A DNA stretch of 64,000 nt from Trebouxia sp. TZW2008 (GCA_002118135.1 BDIU01000238.1:62001-126000), one strand, 5' to 3'; positions 35,301 to 44,674 are shown, counted from the first letter of the stretch. Made by a program: numbers and translations. Notes: generated by a model from the sequence alone, not told the origin.

Positions 35301-38070
35301 ATGGCTGTCAATAATTGTTTTCAAAAGCTGTTTCATTGCTTGAGGGTCTGAGGAGGCAGCCCAGCTGATACCTGGTCAAGGGGTGAGGGAGCATGTGCAC
35401 AACCTGGTGGTGTCACTCTCAATAGCTGTCATGTCTTTTGATGGTCATCCTCTGCTGAAAGCTTCTGTTGCTGTTCCAGGGTCTGAGGAGGCAGCTCAGT
35501 TGATCCAGGGTCAAGGTGCGAGGGAGCGTATGCATAGCCTAGTGGCCTCAACTGATACCCCTGCAGCAGCAGCAGGGGGAGGTACTGCAGCCTTGCTGCA
35601 CAACACCTCTCTGCTGGACTACGCCGGTTTTGCCATGACAGCAAAGCCCAGTGTGAACCTGCTGGTGCTTCTTCAGGTGCGTGCGCTCAGAATTCTGTCC
35701 AACCCGTAACATGCTGGCTCAATTTGATCAGCAAAGGGTTGACGGGAGCTGCATGTTGCAGTATCATGTGTCACAAAGCACCTGCTGGATCAGCTTTGAG
35801 CCAGTTGAACAGACATACTTTGGCTCGCTGTATTTGTACAAGTCGTTCCAGCTTTGGCATCAACAGACCACATTCTATGCAAAGTCATGCTCATGTATTG
35901 TCAACAGTTGGACTTGTGACAAATGTCCTCATTGTGTAGATCCCCTTCGAGGAGCTGACACCAGCCAAAAGCGTGTCCCAGCCTCATAGCTTGGTACCAG
36001 ACAACCTGCTGATGACCACAGTGCAGAGCCTGAACCCTGTTGAGCCCCCACCCACCAGCCTAGCCCCCTTGGCCCTCCAGAACAACGGCAACCTGTCACC
36101 AGAGTCAATCATCTCAGGTTAGCAGCATTCTGACAGCTCCCGGCAACAAGAAAAGAAACACATTTGTCGTCAGGTGTCATTATGGCAGCCTCTGTGACAT
36201 CCTAGCAGTGCTATGACTACCTGCTGTCATGGATAAGTGTGTGATGATTTGTGATTGAAATGCTGCGTGCAATCTGGTCAGGAGGCATGTGTCAGAGACT
36301 TCTAGCATTAGTCATCGTGCATTTGAAAGCAATTTGAGAACGTCAACCAGTGGTACAAGTCAAGGCCTGCCTGTTGAGTCTGTAATCAGAGCTTGTACAG
36401 CGTCAAGTCATGTGTTGGGGTGTAAGTGTGCAGTCTCAATGGCAACTCAAAGGAACGCAGAGTTGTTTTGTACGGCTCTCACAGGCAAGGCTTGCATCTC
36501 AGAGCGATGCTCCACGTGATCAGACATGCATGCATCAGCAGGTTGAACAGTGATGTGATGTTGTCGCAAACAATGCAGCCTTCTGTCAATCTGAAAGTCA
36601 AAATGCTCGGCAAAAATCACACCCAAATGCTAGGAAAGGAAAATTCATCAAGCAAGGTATCACCATGCAGACGAGAGTGGTCAATCAGAGTCAGAGCAGG
36701 AAGAAGAAGAAGAGCCTGACAGCCCGCTAGAATCATTGTATCCCCAGCAGGGGGACCCCGGCATGACCCCCACATCTAGGGCCCCCCTGAGCGGGCAGCC
36801 CTCCTGGGGGGGTTACTCCTCCCTGCAGCCTGCCTTCAGCTTTCGGTCTAGTCACAGCCAAGGTTCATCAGGTATGCTCTTTTGCCAAAAGCTGTTGTGC
36901 TCAGAAGCCTCTAGAACCACTGTACCCTCAGCAGGGGGAGTCAGGGTGGCCCCCACCTCAAGGGGGCCCTGTTTGAGCAGCCCTCTTGGGAGGAACAATT
37001 TTCCCTGCAGCCTGCCTTCAGCTTTCGATCTAGTCACAGCCAAGGTTCATCAGGTATTCTCTTTTGCCACAAGCCGTTGTGATCGGAAGCCTCTAGAACT
37101 ACTGTACCCTCATCAGGGGGATTCAGGCGTGACCCCCATCTCAAGGGGCCCCTGTTTGAGCAGCCCTCTTGGGCGGAACAATTTCCCCTGCAGCCTGCCT
37201 TCAGCTTTCGATCTAGTCATAGCCAAGGTTCATCAGGTATGCTCTTTTGCCACACACTGTTGTGATTGGAAGCCTCTAGAATTACTGTACCCTCAGCAGT
37301 AGGACCCAGAGGTAAACTCTACCTCAAGAGCCCCCCTGAGCGGGCAGCCCTCCTGGGGGTCACTCCTCCCTGCAACCTGCCTTCAGCTTTCGGTCTAGTC
37401 ACAGCCAAGGTTCATCAGTTATGCTCTTGTGCCACAAGCTGTTGTGATCAGAAGCCTCTAGAATTACTGTACCCTCAGCAGGGGGATTCAGGCGTGACCC
37501 CCACCTCAAGGGGCCCCTGTTTGAGCAGCCCTCTTGGGAGGAACAGTTTTCCCTGCAGCATGCCTTCAGCTTTCGATCCAGTCACAGCCGAGGTTCATCA
37601 GGTCCGCTGCTTTGCTACTGTTTGTTCTTGTCAGCAGCTCGAGAGTCAGCCTGCACCCAGACTCAACAGACCTGTCAGAAATTTCCAGATCTAACAAGAC
37701 CCCCCAAGTGTGCACCCGTCCCGGGACAGTCACAATCGGAGGGCGATAGGGCAGATTACTTCTCCCTGCAGCTTGCCTTCAACTTTCAGTCTAGCCACAG
37801 CCAAGGGCCATCAGGTTTGCTGCTTTGCCACCAGTTGTTCCTGTCAGATAGGCTAGAACTGTTCTGAACTCAACAGCCCTGTAAGAAGCTCTAGATCTGG
37901 ATCGCACTTGACGTTGATAGCCCTGCATGACCCCATCTTATGACCCTCCTTGAGTGGGCAGCCCCCTGAGCGAGCAGCCCTCCTGGGGGGTTCACTCCTC
38001 CCTGCAACCTGCCTTCAGCTTTTGGTGTAGCCACAGCCAAGATTTATCAGGTCTGCTGGTGTGTTCCTAC
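17386..38070 (+). CDS. giant armadillo-repeat protein
   Basis: At least 25 exons give about 1,750 residues. Phase-consistent exons are 17386-17712, 18279-19008, 19371-19433, 19738-19840, 20186-20888, 21090-21290, 22020-22257, 22701-22800, 23758-23936, 24390-24481, 25385-25588, 26048-26176, 26982-27153, 28739-28857, 29201-29371, 30112-30196, 30669-30871, 31170-31357, 31816-31945, 32720-32884, 33388-33513, about 34580-34836, 35480-35676, 35940-36117 and 36671-36871. The N-terminal third is disordered and Gln/Ser-rich. From about exon 11 the chain is armadillo-like: KAAALRALQHLTTERACRAM, AAIIKAGALPALIQLLQHAQ, LRSAAAGALCNLALANPPNQ, VRSVAAACLGDLAAAYPPLQ. The tail is acidic, then Ser/Pro-rich. Start: first in-frame ATG of exon 1; an upstream exon is possible. 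The last exon and stop were not fixed. Likely a scaffold; partner unknown. Confidence 0.75.
17745..17990. repeat. four-copy minisatellite, about 65 bp, intronic
   Basis: The core CATCTCATGCACAGCAT recurs four times with variants (17755, 17822, 17877, 17942), each followed by a (G)TCA..AA(C)(A)ATGTTG-like segment. It lies in intron 1 of the armadillo gene. Confidence 0.8.
18722..18750 (+). repeat. CAG tract encoding poly-Gln in armadillo-gene exon 2
   Basis: An uninterrupted run of CAG codons encodes eight glutamines inside the disordered N-terminal region. Confidence 0.85.
21295..21605 (+). repeat. decoy copies of armadillo exon 6 3' edge
   Basis: The exon 6 end (CACCCTGACAGGGGCTACAG...) is echoed downstream as CACCTTGACAGAGGCC at about 21420 and CACCCTGACAGAGGCTACGC at about 21569. 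The blocks between also resemble each other (TGCCTCTG...TGCGTGCGGGCTG versus TGTGTGCAGGCTGCCTCTG). Confidence 0.7.
22258..22700 (+). repeat. exon 7 decoy followed by a five-copy acceptor minisatellite
   Basis: A partial copy of the exon 7 end (CTGCCCAACACAGCAGTTCATCCTGGC) lies at about 22301-22345. From about 22390 a unit of about 65-100 bp containing TGTGCAGCTGCAG(C/G)CATGAG(G)CA is repeated about five times. It ends at the real exon 8 acceptor at 22700, so every unit carries a potential CTGCAG acceptor. Confidence 0.8.
22905..23570 (+). repeat. four decoy copies of armadillo exon 8
   Basis: The exon 8 core (GGATGGCATGCTAGATACTGATGTGACCTCCATTGTGCACCAGGGCAGGCCAGACC) recurs at about 22924, 23128, 23312 and 23500 with a period near 190 bp. 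All lie downstream of the used exon. The copies have lost the exon start and carry small indels. The pyrimidine-rich segment after the donor is duplicated with them. Confidence 0.85.
24720..25384 (+). repeat. decoy copies of armadillo exon 11 5' edge
   Basis: Two well-preserved copies (25029-25145 and 25230-25335) of the exon start, each reading EDAWYAASSLVGSMA.LGEAH after a CAG acceptor, precede the complete exon at 25385-25588. More decayed copies lie at about 24727 and 24855. Only the last copy continues into RGGKDCKAAALRALQH and a usable donor. Confidence 0.87.
25875..25970 (+). repeat. decoy copy of armadillo exon 12 5' edge
   Basis: CAAGACTCGTATATGAATGC... (QDSYMNALVKAVQQLDTAMQ) is a copy of the start of exon 12, together with its TGCTTGCAG acceptor, 169 bp upstream of the used exon. 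Confidence 0.8.
26596..26981 (+). repeat. two decoy copies of armadillo exon 13 5' edge, period about 190 bp
   Basis: Copies at 26603 and 26792 read AGLIQALAK.MKQGSM.IEAC, then diverge after SSQ and hit a stop within a few codons. The intact exon is 26982-27153. Acceptors GCGCAG and ATGCAG are kept. Confidence 0.87.
27285..27745 (+). repeat. four decoy copies of armadillo exon 13 3' edge
   Basis: The exon 13 end (ACCCTGGTGGCCTC.A(T/C)GGC, CTCTTCATTGCCCAG...) recurs at about 27306, 27507, 27615 and 27715, downstream of the used exon. The first copy keeps a GTGAGG donor and the second a GTCAGG. Confidence 0.85.
29025..29200 (+). repeat. decoy copy of armadillo exon 15
   Basis: An almost full-length but frame-damaged copy of exon 15 (GGGTGCAGAGTGCTTGTGC... 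to CTGACCATCATGCTGCAATGA) precedes the intact exon by about 180 bp. Confidence 0.8.
29462..29575 (+). repeat. decoy copy of armadillo exon 15 3' edge
   Basis: GGAGCGCAAGACAAGAAGGCAGCTGCTGAGGC plus the following GTCAGCTCA donor region copies 29330-29440, about 132 bp downstream. Confidence 0.85.
30500..30600 (+). repeat. decoy copy of armadillo exon 17 5' edge
   Basis: CATGCAGGCAACCTACAGCAGCAG followed by GGGGCACTGCAGGCTCTGACCTACTGCCC copies the start of exon 17 (30669) 161 bp upstream. Confidence 0.85.
31425..31510 (+). repeat. decoy copy of armadillo exon 18 3' edge
   Basis: TTGGCCATTGTGGCGTACAAGGCC...CTGCAAGCAGAAACCTGGTATGCC repeats the exon 18 end and donor (31290-31365) about 136 bp downstream. 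Confidence 0.8.
32180..32719 (+). repeat. decoy copies of armadillo exon 20 5' edge, period about 160 bp
   Basis: GATAGACAATGTGGAGGGCC with CACCACCTGGCCTATGAGCG occurs at 32402, as a diverged copy at 32550 and as a further decayed copy at about 32251. The complete exon is 32720-32884. The copies include a repeated upstream intron segment ending in a C(T/A)GCAG or TACAG acceptor. Confidence 0.87.
33100..33143. repeat. intronic AGC/CAG trinucleotide tract
   Basis: About fourteen near-perfect AGC units in the intron between armadillo exons 20 and 21. It is not in the spliced frame. Confidence 0.85.
33590..33815 (+). repeat. decoy copies of armadillo exon 21 3' edge
   Basis: CCTGGGGGAGCTTGCAGCCGCTTACCCACCTCTT...CCTACCTCATC (33623) and a weaker CCATCTCCCACCTCTGCCTCATCCAGGTA (33781) copy the end of exon 21 at 33460-33515. 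Confidence 0.75.
34140..34575 (+). repeat. two decoy copies of armadillo exon 22, period 218 bp
   Basis: CATGCTGTTGCAG occurs at 34153, 34371 and 34589. Each copy encodes LSKLV.LMSSNFRQA.SSKR. The first two end in GLLTATTY or GLLTVTTY and a stop; the third continues VAQQATAREGLLQLGGLKPL into a usable donor. Confidence 0.88.
35085..35479 (+). repeat. three decoy copies of armadillo exon 23 5' edge, period about 125 bp
   Basis: GGGTCTGAGGAGGCA followed by CTGATCCAGGG..AG.GTG.GGGAGC recurs at about 35097 (diverged), 35222 and 35345 before the complete exon at 35480. Most copies follow a potential acceptor; the third follows TTGAG rather than CAG. Confidence 0.85.
36872..38070 (+). repeat. six further copies of armadillo exon 25, period about 180-215 bp
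   Basis: Copies start near 36931, 37111, 37296, 37481, about 37690 and about 37910. Each has the block CCTTCAGCTTTCG(G/A)TCTAGTCACAGCCAAGGTTCATCAG. Most copies keep a GTATGC/GTATTC donor and a CCCTCAG or CATCAG acceptor. Several contain a one-base change that moves the conserved PAFSFRSSHSQGSSG reading into another frame. Whether any is spliced in cannot be decided here. Confidence 0.8.
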
Positions 38071-39962
38071 CGCTAGCTGTCCTCCAGAAGCTGAGCCTGT
38101 TGTATGGCCTACAGAAACAGGGAGAGGCATACCTATTATCTACCTTGCGCTCGCGCGGGCACAGGTATCAATCAATCAATCAAATCACCCAGAAGCTGTA
38201 GATCTGAATGCACTGAAGGCTTTCCAAACCTGTAGCACATAGCTGTGCTGCATAAAACTGCCTGATTTTGCCAGAGGCAACTTTGGTTCTGTGTACTGTT
38301 TTGATGTGAACTGCCCCCATCAGAGGGGATCTATGGAGGCACTGTGTCACAGCAGTGGAGGCACTGTGCCACGGCAGTGGGATGTTCCGCCTTGCGGTTG
38401 CTTGTGACAGGTTCATTTTCAGTTGGTTCATTCGTAAGTTGTGCTCAACAGACTCAGCAGGCCCAGCTAGGTATGTCCTGGAGTTATCAACTGACTCCAA
38501 GCAGGTTGGTCCTGTGCTTTCCTGAATCAATGTATTGAACATGAAGGGAGTGACAGGTTAGCTGTGTGACAGGAGTATCAGCTTATCTTTGGCTTGAGCT
38601 GAGGAAGTCCAAGTTGACCACTCATATGGCCTCGGTACCAGCAGTGCTCATTGCAAACGATAATGGTTAAATCTTGCCAGACAATACAGGAGTCAGCTTC
38701 AGGTGCATCACAGCATGGCCCTTCAAGTTTGTTGACCATTGATGTACACCTTCACAGTTGATGACATGAGATTTTTTGATGAATGAACCAATTTTTTGAT
38801 ATCCAGCAACTTCCTGGTCCTTGAAGCTTCTGCAAGCATCCTTACAGTGTCTACAGAGTTTTGCAAGCCATTGTTTTCTGCCTTGGACTGAGCTAGGTCA
38901 ATGCTGTGCATGCAGGTCAGGGAGCCAGACCAAATTTGAAGCAGGAACAGTGGTCTCACCCAGTGGCAGGACAGTTCCAACAGCAAGCGGCGCGTCAACA
39001 CATCCTTGACACTTACGTTGGATGAATGTTCTGAACTCTTCGAAGTATCTCAGCAGTTTCTTGATTGGCAGCAGAAATCGGATCGGTAGCAACAATTGGA
39101 TCGGCATCATCTTTTAGTCAGTACGCGTTATGGCAAGTTTGTCTTTGCATGTTGAGACAGTTGTGTTGACAGCTGGGTTTTACGGTATGCTGCAGGGCAA
39201 TGGATGATGGATTGTATTGGGGACATCGGCGTTTGTTTGCATCGTTTGACATGTACTGCAGGTGCACTTGGACATTTGCCTCCTGAACGAATTTGATCTG
39301 CATGTCTTTTGTCTGGTTATGTTGTGCGCCACAAACTACTATGATCCTGATACTAATTATGTTGATGGCGGGCACTACTTGTTTAGCTGCTTGTTTAGAC
39401 GCGTGGTTTTGTCATCGCCATCTTCCTAGCTTTTGAAACTAAGAACTCAGCACTGCTAACGTGTACTGTAGATAACGAGGCCTTCACTTGTCCCCGCACC
39501 AAATAAGCTGCTGTAGTTGTTCACAAAGCATGGAGATGATTCCGAAGTGCATTTACAGGTCGAAGGCTTGCGTCATTTTATGTGTGTTTGCATAACTCTG
39601 CGTGGTGAGAATGCAGTCGTGAGCCGTGCAGTGGAATCACTCTGAAGATTCCAGAGCAGAGGAAGGGCAATGCATAAGCTACACGCCCAGTGCCATTCAG
39701 AAGTTCAACAGTCCGTTGCCAGAGCGCACTTACAATTTGCTCATCCAACAGTGCTTATCCAAGTTTGTTGCCAAAAACTAGCTGCACATGACACGTCACT
39801 GAGACAACAATGCAGATTGTGAGCTCAGCATATTGTACAACATGGACGCAGCAAGCCATGGCCACTGACAAGCACCCATGTGTCAAAAAATACGGCCTAG
39901 TGTGAGCAGCAAGTCTTTATGAACCCTCTCAAGCTGTCTCATAGCGTGGCAGCAACTTGAAC
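38071..39962. other. armadillo gene 3' region and unassigned spacer
   Basis: Contains an ATCA microsatellite at about 38165-38185 and, at 38720-38900 on the minus strand, an open stretch reading SKAENNGLQNSVDTVRMLAE with no start or family. TTACA at 39730-39734 gives TGTAA on the minus strand and is a candidate poly(A) element for CP12. The armadillo gene's last exon should also lie near or before 38.5 kb. No other gene is supported. Confidence 0.35.
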
Positions 39963-40794
39963 TCAATCCTCGTACACTCTGCAAGCGAGCAAGCAGAAAC
40001 ATTCAGTGAGAAAATTGTTGAGCCTGCCTGGAATTACTTCACTGGAACACGGAAGATGACAACATCAACAACTGCCTATGGCAGGGGAGATTACATAGGC
40101 ATGAGCTAGGGTAAAATGGGGGCGGGTAAGATCCACCCACAAACTTTGCCTACAAGACTGTCAATCACAGACAAATGGGGAAATGGGTGCTGTTATAATG
40201 AGGGCGATACCTGCACTCATCTGCCTCTGGGTTGTCGTCACAGTACTTGTCTAGGGGGTCAGAAGTGCTCTTTGCCTGTTTCTTGTCAGCAGCACTGGCT
40301 GACAACTCCTCAACCTGTCAAGGCAAAGCTTTTTCAGCAAACACTGACGGTTGCTAGGCACAAAAAACGGTGTTTCCAACACAAGTAAACCCACACTGTC
40401 TGCTTCTGAGCACAACTCACCTCATCCCAGGCAGTTGCACAGGCACCGGCGCTGCCAGACTCGCAAGTCTCCTTGGCGCTCTCGATTGCGGTCTCGATTG
40501 CTGACTTCTGCTCCTTGGTCTGCAAAGCCAAGCACGTTCAGCGCAGCACCACAGGATCTCAGCTACCATGACCGCACTAGATAAGCCGTGTATGCAAAGC
40601 GTCGGTCCGACTCGCAGAGCACATGCAGCAAGCGGGCTTGTACATTAACGTACCGCTTCGGGTGCTGCCATCATGACGGTACGCGTCCGAAGCTGGGGGC
40701 GTGCGCGGACTTGTGAGCCAGCTGTGAATCTTGCAGCTGCCGGTCGGTGGACCCCGCTGATTGTTACACAGTTCGCCATCAATGCGGACGCCAT
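39963..40794 (-). CDS. CP12: CP12, redox-regulated Calvin-cycle linker protein
   Basis: Four exons (40654-40794, 40421-40519, 40211-40314, 39963-39978) join in phase to 119 residues. Exon 1 encodes an Ala/Arg-rich plastid transit peptide (MASALMANCVTISGVHRPAA, then TRTVMMAAPEA). The mature protein has the N-terminal cysteine pair in KETCESGSAGACATAWDE, the family core AWDEVEELSA and the C-terminal pair in DKYCDDNPEADECR. The last coding exon is only 16 nt and completes the canonical tail ECRVYED after a 232-nt intron. CP12 bridges GAPDH and phosphoribulokinase in the stroma, inactivating both in the dark when its disulphides form; thioredoxin releases them in light. All four cysteines are present. 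The start is the first ATG giving an uninterrupted transit peptide; two in-frame ATGs at 40669-40674 are internal. Divergent from Lil3. Confidence 0.95.
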
Positions 40795-41045
40795 TTGGCT
40801 ATGTGTATATAGTAACGTTTGCTCGACTGTCGCTGTCTTGGGCTGCGCTTTGTTGCAAACTGAGGTCGCTGTTGGGTGATCTCGTCTGGTAATGCTCTTC
40901 TCAGACCTAGAAGACTCTTGTGTCCCCTGTTAGGGTTTGCATGTTGCATGTTGCATTAACAGTAAACCCTAATATTGTCGAGATTGCAGCTCGAGATAAG
41001 GCACGCACTGTCAATGCGCTAGTCACGCAGCGTGCCCAGCGCAAC
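40795..41045. promoter_or_regulatory. divergent promoter of CP12 and LIL3 with an inverted telo-box pair
   Basis: 251 bp separate two start codons of light-related plastid genes. TTAGGGTTT at 40930-40938 and AAACCCTAA at 40964-40972 form perfect 9-bp inverted arms. This sequence equals the plant telo-box. A GCATGTTGCATGTTGCATT repeat fills the loop. A TATATAG lies at 40806. Which element serves which gene is inference. Confidence 0.55.
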
Positions 41046-43582
41046 ATGAATCAAGCTCTTTTGCATAACCCCTGCACACTACACTCGTGCCCCCGCAGTT
41101 TCGCCCTCAGAAAGGCGCCCCGACCGCAGACACGGTAGGTCAATCGCCAGATGCCGAAAAACTGCCATCTTGTGAAGTGCAACATTTCGCTAGGAAAGAT
41201 CTTGCTCTGCAGTTTCAGAATCGCAGCTCAGCAAGCCGGTACAGAGACGTCCAGCAGTGAGGCAGCTACACAAGCAAAGGTCTGCCCGGCCCAGATTTGC
41301 ACCAATCTGCTGCACACGCACGCTCGCATGACCGTCTTTGCTCACCTCCGCTGAAATTGCAGGCCAGAAAGTCCTCGCCTCTAGCCAGAGGAGGTACATT
41401 GAGCGGAGACAAAGCTGCAGGCAAGGTCAGTCAGGCAGCTCAAGCTTTATAAAAGCAATCACCTCTGGGAGCAACTGCTGGAATGTCCTGCTCATTCCAG
41501 TGAATCACCGCACTCACATGGCGATTGACACAATGCTTGCGTATTGCGTATTATCTTTTGGCGTCGATGTATTGCGTATAACATCATTTGCAATGCACTT
41601 CATACTCTGACATGCCACGTATTGCTAATCTTGCCTTTCTCATTGAGACTTACAGATGTTGATTCACTGGCTCATTCTGTGCATTTGCATCACAGGATGC
41701 AGGTTCTCCAGCAAAGGGGGCAGGCAGTGCTGGGCAGCAGACTCTGCAACTAGTAGACGGCAAATTCCGGGATTACAGGTGGCAAGAGGGCAGATGGGTA
41801 TTGGACAGCTTCAAGGATGGCACTGGCAGCATGGACTGGGACAAGGTAACAACCTCCTGGAGCACTCATCACGTACACATCTTGCCAGCTGCTCATGCTG
41901 ATGTGGTATGATGGATGCTTTCGCAATCAACACTGCGGCAAGGCATGAGTTGTGCTGATTTTGATACATGTTCAAGAATGGCACAGGCAACATGGATTGG
42001 GACAAAGTAACAACTGCCTGCAGCACTACACATACATGCATTGTCAGCTGATAAGGCTGCCAAGGTGAATCCAGTGTCATCTGCTGTAAGCAGAGCATCA
42101 CAGCAGCGTTGCATGATTTATCTACAACAAAAAAAGTACACTGCAAACCCTGCTGATGCGTCAGTGTCTGTGCTCGTCCAACTGGTTAGGCCTGTTTTTG
42201 AGCAACAATCAGTTCATGAGTCAGAGTGTGTCAATAAACAGCATGCTGCTGTGTTTTTGCAGCATTCACAAAGCAGTTGCATTAGGCTCTATTCAGGCTT
42301 GCACAACTTTGCACAACTTGACATCGTTCACCAAACTGAGTGGATGGGCCAGACACAGCAGCAGACTTACAATGGTCGCCATTGGTGCAGCAAACACACA
42401 CCTCAGCAGTGCACTTGAGTGTGTTGACCAAGTGCACAGGTTTGGCGCTGCCATTGATGCAAAGACAAAAGCTGACAATGCTTACAGCCCAGCTGCATGC
42501 TAGAACCCCAGTGGATATTCATCAGCTTTCTGATGTGCAAAACCCACACATCACTTGAAGCAAGCACATTGACAGTGCGCATAAGGAGCGCACATCAGCA
42601 GAGCACATATGCACACACCGAAGGGTACATAATTAAAGCACAACTTTCTTGCAGGTGATCGATGCTGAGATGGCGCGACGAAAGCTGTTGGAAGAGTCTC
42701 CCATTGCCAGCACACAAGAGGAGCCAGTCTTGTTTGACACAAGTGAAATCCCCTGGTGGGCCTGGGTGCGCAGATTCCATCTGCCTGAGGTAATCACAGA
42801 AACGCAAAAACAAGTCTGACTATTGGGTGTCCCATGTGCAAATGTTGTACACCAGCGTGCGCCAATGGTTGCAAAAGAGCCCAACAATTGCTTGCACAAG
42901 AGCAGAAAAAAGTGAGCATGCTGAGATATGCAGGCTGTGTCTTATGACGTGGTGGTCATCATCTTTGCACCATAAAGTGTTCTCAAAGCTTATACATCAC
43001 TTGTACTGGCTGCTGCCAAATGTCAGTGAGCAGCAGATGCTTGGATTTGCTATCCCTGCCGACATGTTGATTGCAAGCAGGGCGTAAGGCTCAGCTAGAA
43101 GCATTCACGGCCAGCTACTCTGTTCATGCGTGTGCGTAAACCAGCATTGGTCTTTTTGCATGCCATCAAATTATTGTCTGATACATTGTTTCGCAAGGTG
43201 TGGTGCTTAGAGCAGTGCATTGTGATCAGAACCTTGCCCACTCAGCGCAGATGGCAAAATGTTGTGCTGCAATCATGCAGCCATTGTTGCTGACCTTGGG
43301 TCTTACACAATGCAGGCAGAAAAGATCAATGGGCGAGCATGCATGGTGGGCTATGCATTGGGCTACTTTGTAGATGCTCTAACAGGTCATGGTCTGGTCG
43401 ACCAACAGAACAGCTTTCTGGGCAAGGTCTTGCTGAATGTCACAGTGATCGGACTGTTGATATACCGCAACAATGCAGCCCTGCCAGCATACAAAAATCT
43501 GCTTGACGAAGCCACATTCTATGACAAGCAGTGGCAGGCAACATGGGAAGGACAGAATAGGCCATCAGAGTCTGAGAAGTAG
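41046..43582 (+). CDS. LIL3: light-harvesting-like protein 3 (Lil3)
   Basis: Six exons (41046-41134, 41213-41279, 41363-41425, 41696-41845, 42655-42789, 43316-43582) join in phase to 256 residues, about the plant length. The N-terminus is a Ser/Arg-rich plastid transit peptide. Family blocks follow: DYRWQEGRWVLDSFKDGTGS, IDAEMARRKLLEESP, EEPVLFDTSEIPWWAWVRRF, and the chlorophyll-binding-type helix EKINGRACMVGYALGYFVDA, which carries the LHC-like E..NGR motif. After a second hydrophobic segment the protein ends in NLLDEATFYDKQWQATWEGQ. Lil3 is a thylakoid protein that in plants anchors and stabilises geranylgeranyl reductase and takes part in late chlorophyll synthesis. Exon 4 has a truncated duplicate of its 3' edge in the next intron. 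Confidence 0.95.
41955..42015 (+). repeat. decoy copy of LIL3 exon 4 3' edge
   Basis: TGTTCAAGAATGGCACAGGCAACATGGATTGGGACAAAGTAACAAC repeats the exon 4 end and donor at 41810-41852 (GGCACTGGCAGCATGGACTGGGACAAGGTAACAAC). It lies about 160 bp downstream and has no good acceptor, so it is not an exon. Confidence 0.88.
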
Positions 43583-44674
43583 ATTCCGTCTGATGTCATA
43601 TAGACTGAGTAGGCTGCTTAGGCCCATCATTTAAGGTTCCCGCAGGCTGTTGACTTCAGCTCTTCGTCTTTGGGTCATGGTTGGTGTTGTCGCACCCTTT
43701 CTGGTCTCATGCAGGACGTGCTCTCATCCGTTGTTGCTCTCAGCTTTGTTTCCTTGTTTGTTGCTGCACTAAGAGATAGTTGAAAGCCATCCTGAAGCTT
43801 TCCAGGATTTTGTCAGGAGCTCAAGCTGCTTTCTTAGCTGGCAGCAGTCTGCTTGAGTTGTATGCACTGCCTTTGATCACTATGACATGTGCATGCTTGG
43901 GTATGCCGTCCATGTAGTCAACATGTATCTTGGACTGACGTATGGTTGCGCTTGCTCCTAGAAAGGCAGAATGCTTTTGACGGCTGCAGATGCCACAGCG
44001 TCAAGAACAATGAAGGTGCGCCAAAGCTTACTGCTCCAATCTGATGTTGGCGCATTGAAACTTCGAAATGGAAAGCCTGCCTGCAACTTGTCTTTTCGAT
44101 CACTTTACATCAGACACTTTAGCTTGACAAGCTAAGTGCTATACCGGGTGCAATGCTGCCATAACCCACACTCAACTTGTCAAAAGAAGAATCTGGCAGC
44201 CAATTGATTGCCTGAATGGCAGTGATGCATCAGCACTACATTTCTGGCACATAGAAGACTCAATATTGAAGCTGCTGATGTACACTTGAATAGCTACGAC
44301 CACTGTCAGCAGCAAACGGTGAAAGCAAATAAACAAAATTTCTCTGGAATTGCACAGCTCTCCACTTTAAGCCTTTGGCTGTCTTATGTGCAAAGGTGCT
44401 GCCTGGCTTGCTGCTATCCTATATGTCACTCTACAACATGCTCACACTCAACAGTGTTCACGCAGACTCAACTGACTGGCCTGATTTCACTACTACTCAT
44501 AGCCTATTCTGAGACATGTGCCTTCCATGAATGAAAGTAGTACACTGCAAATACGACGCTGTTGCACACTATCAACATAAAAACGGCTGCCTACCTCTGC
44601 ACACTTTACAAGGCATCTATGCTATTGCTGCGGCCAGCTTGGATCAGCACCTATGTTCTTCCAACGACGCAGGA
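43583..44674. other. convergent intergenic region LIL3 / coiled-coil gene
   Basis: No protein family is visible in either strand. TTACA at 44606-44610, TGTAA on the minus strand 65 nt past the stop of the next gene, is a likely poly(A) element for that gene. Confidence 0.5.

Noticed and set aside
40165..40210. CP12 read-through C-terminus RYRPHYNSTHFPICL
   Set aside because: A 16-nt exon at 39963-39978 restores the universal ECRVYED tail in phase, so this is more likely retained intron.
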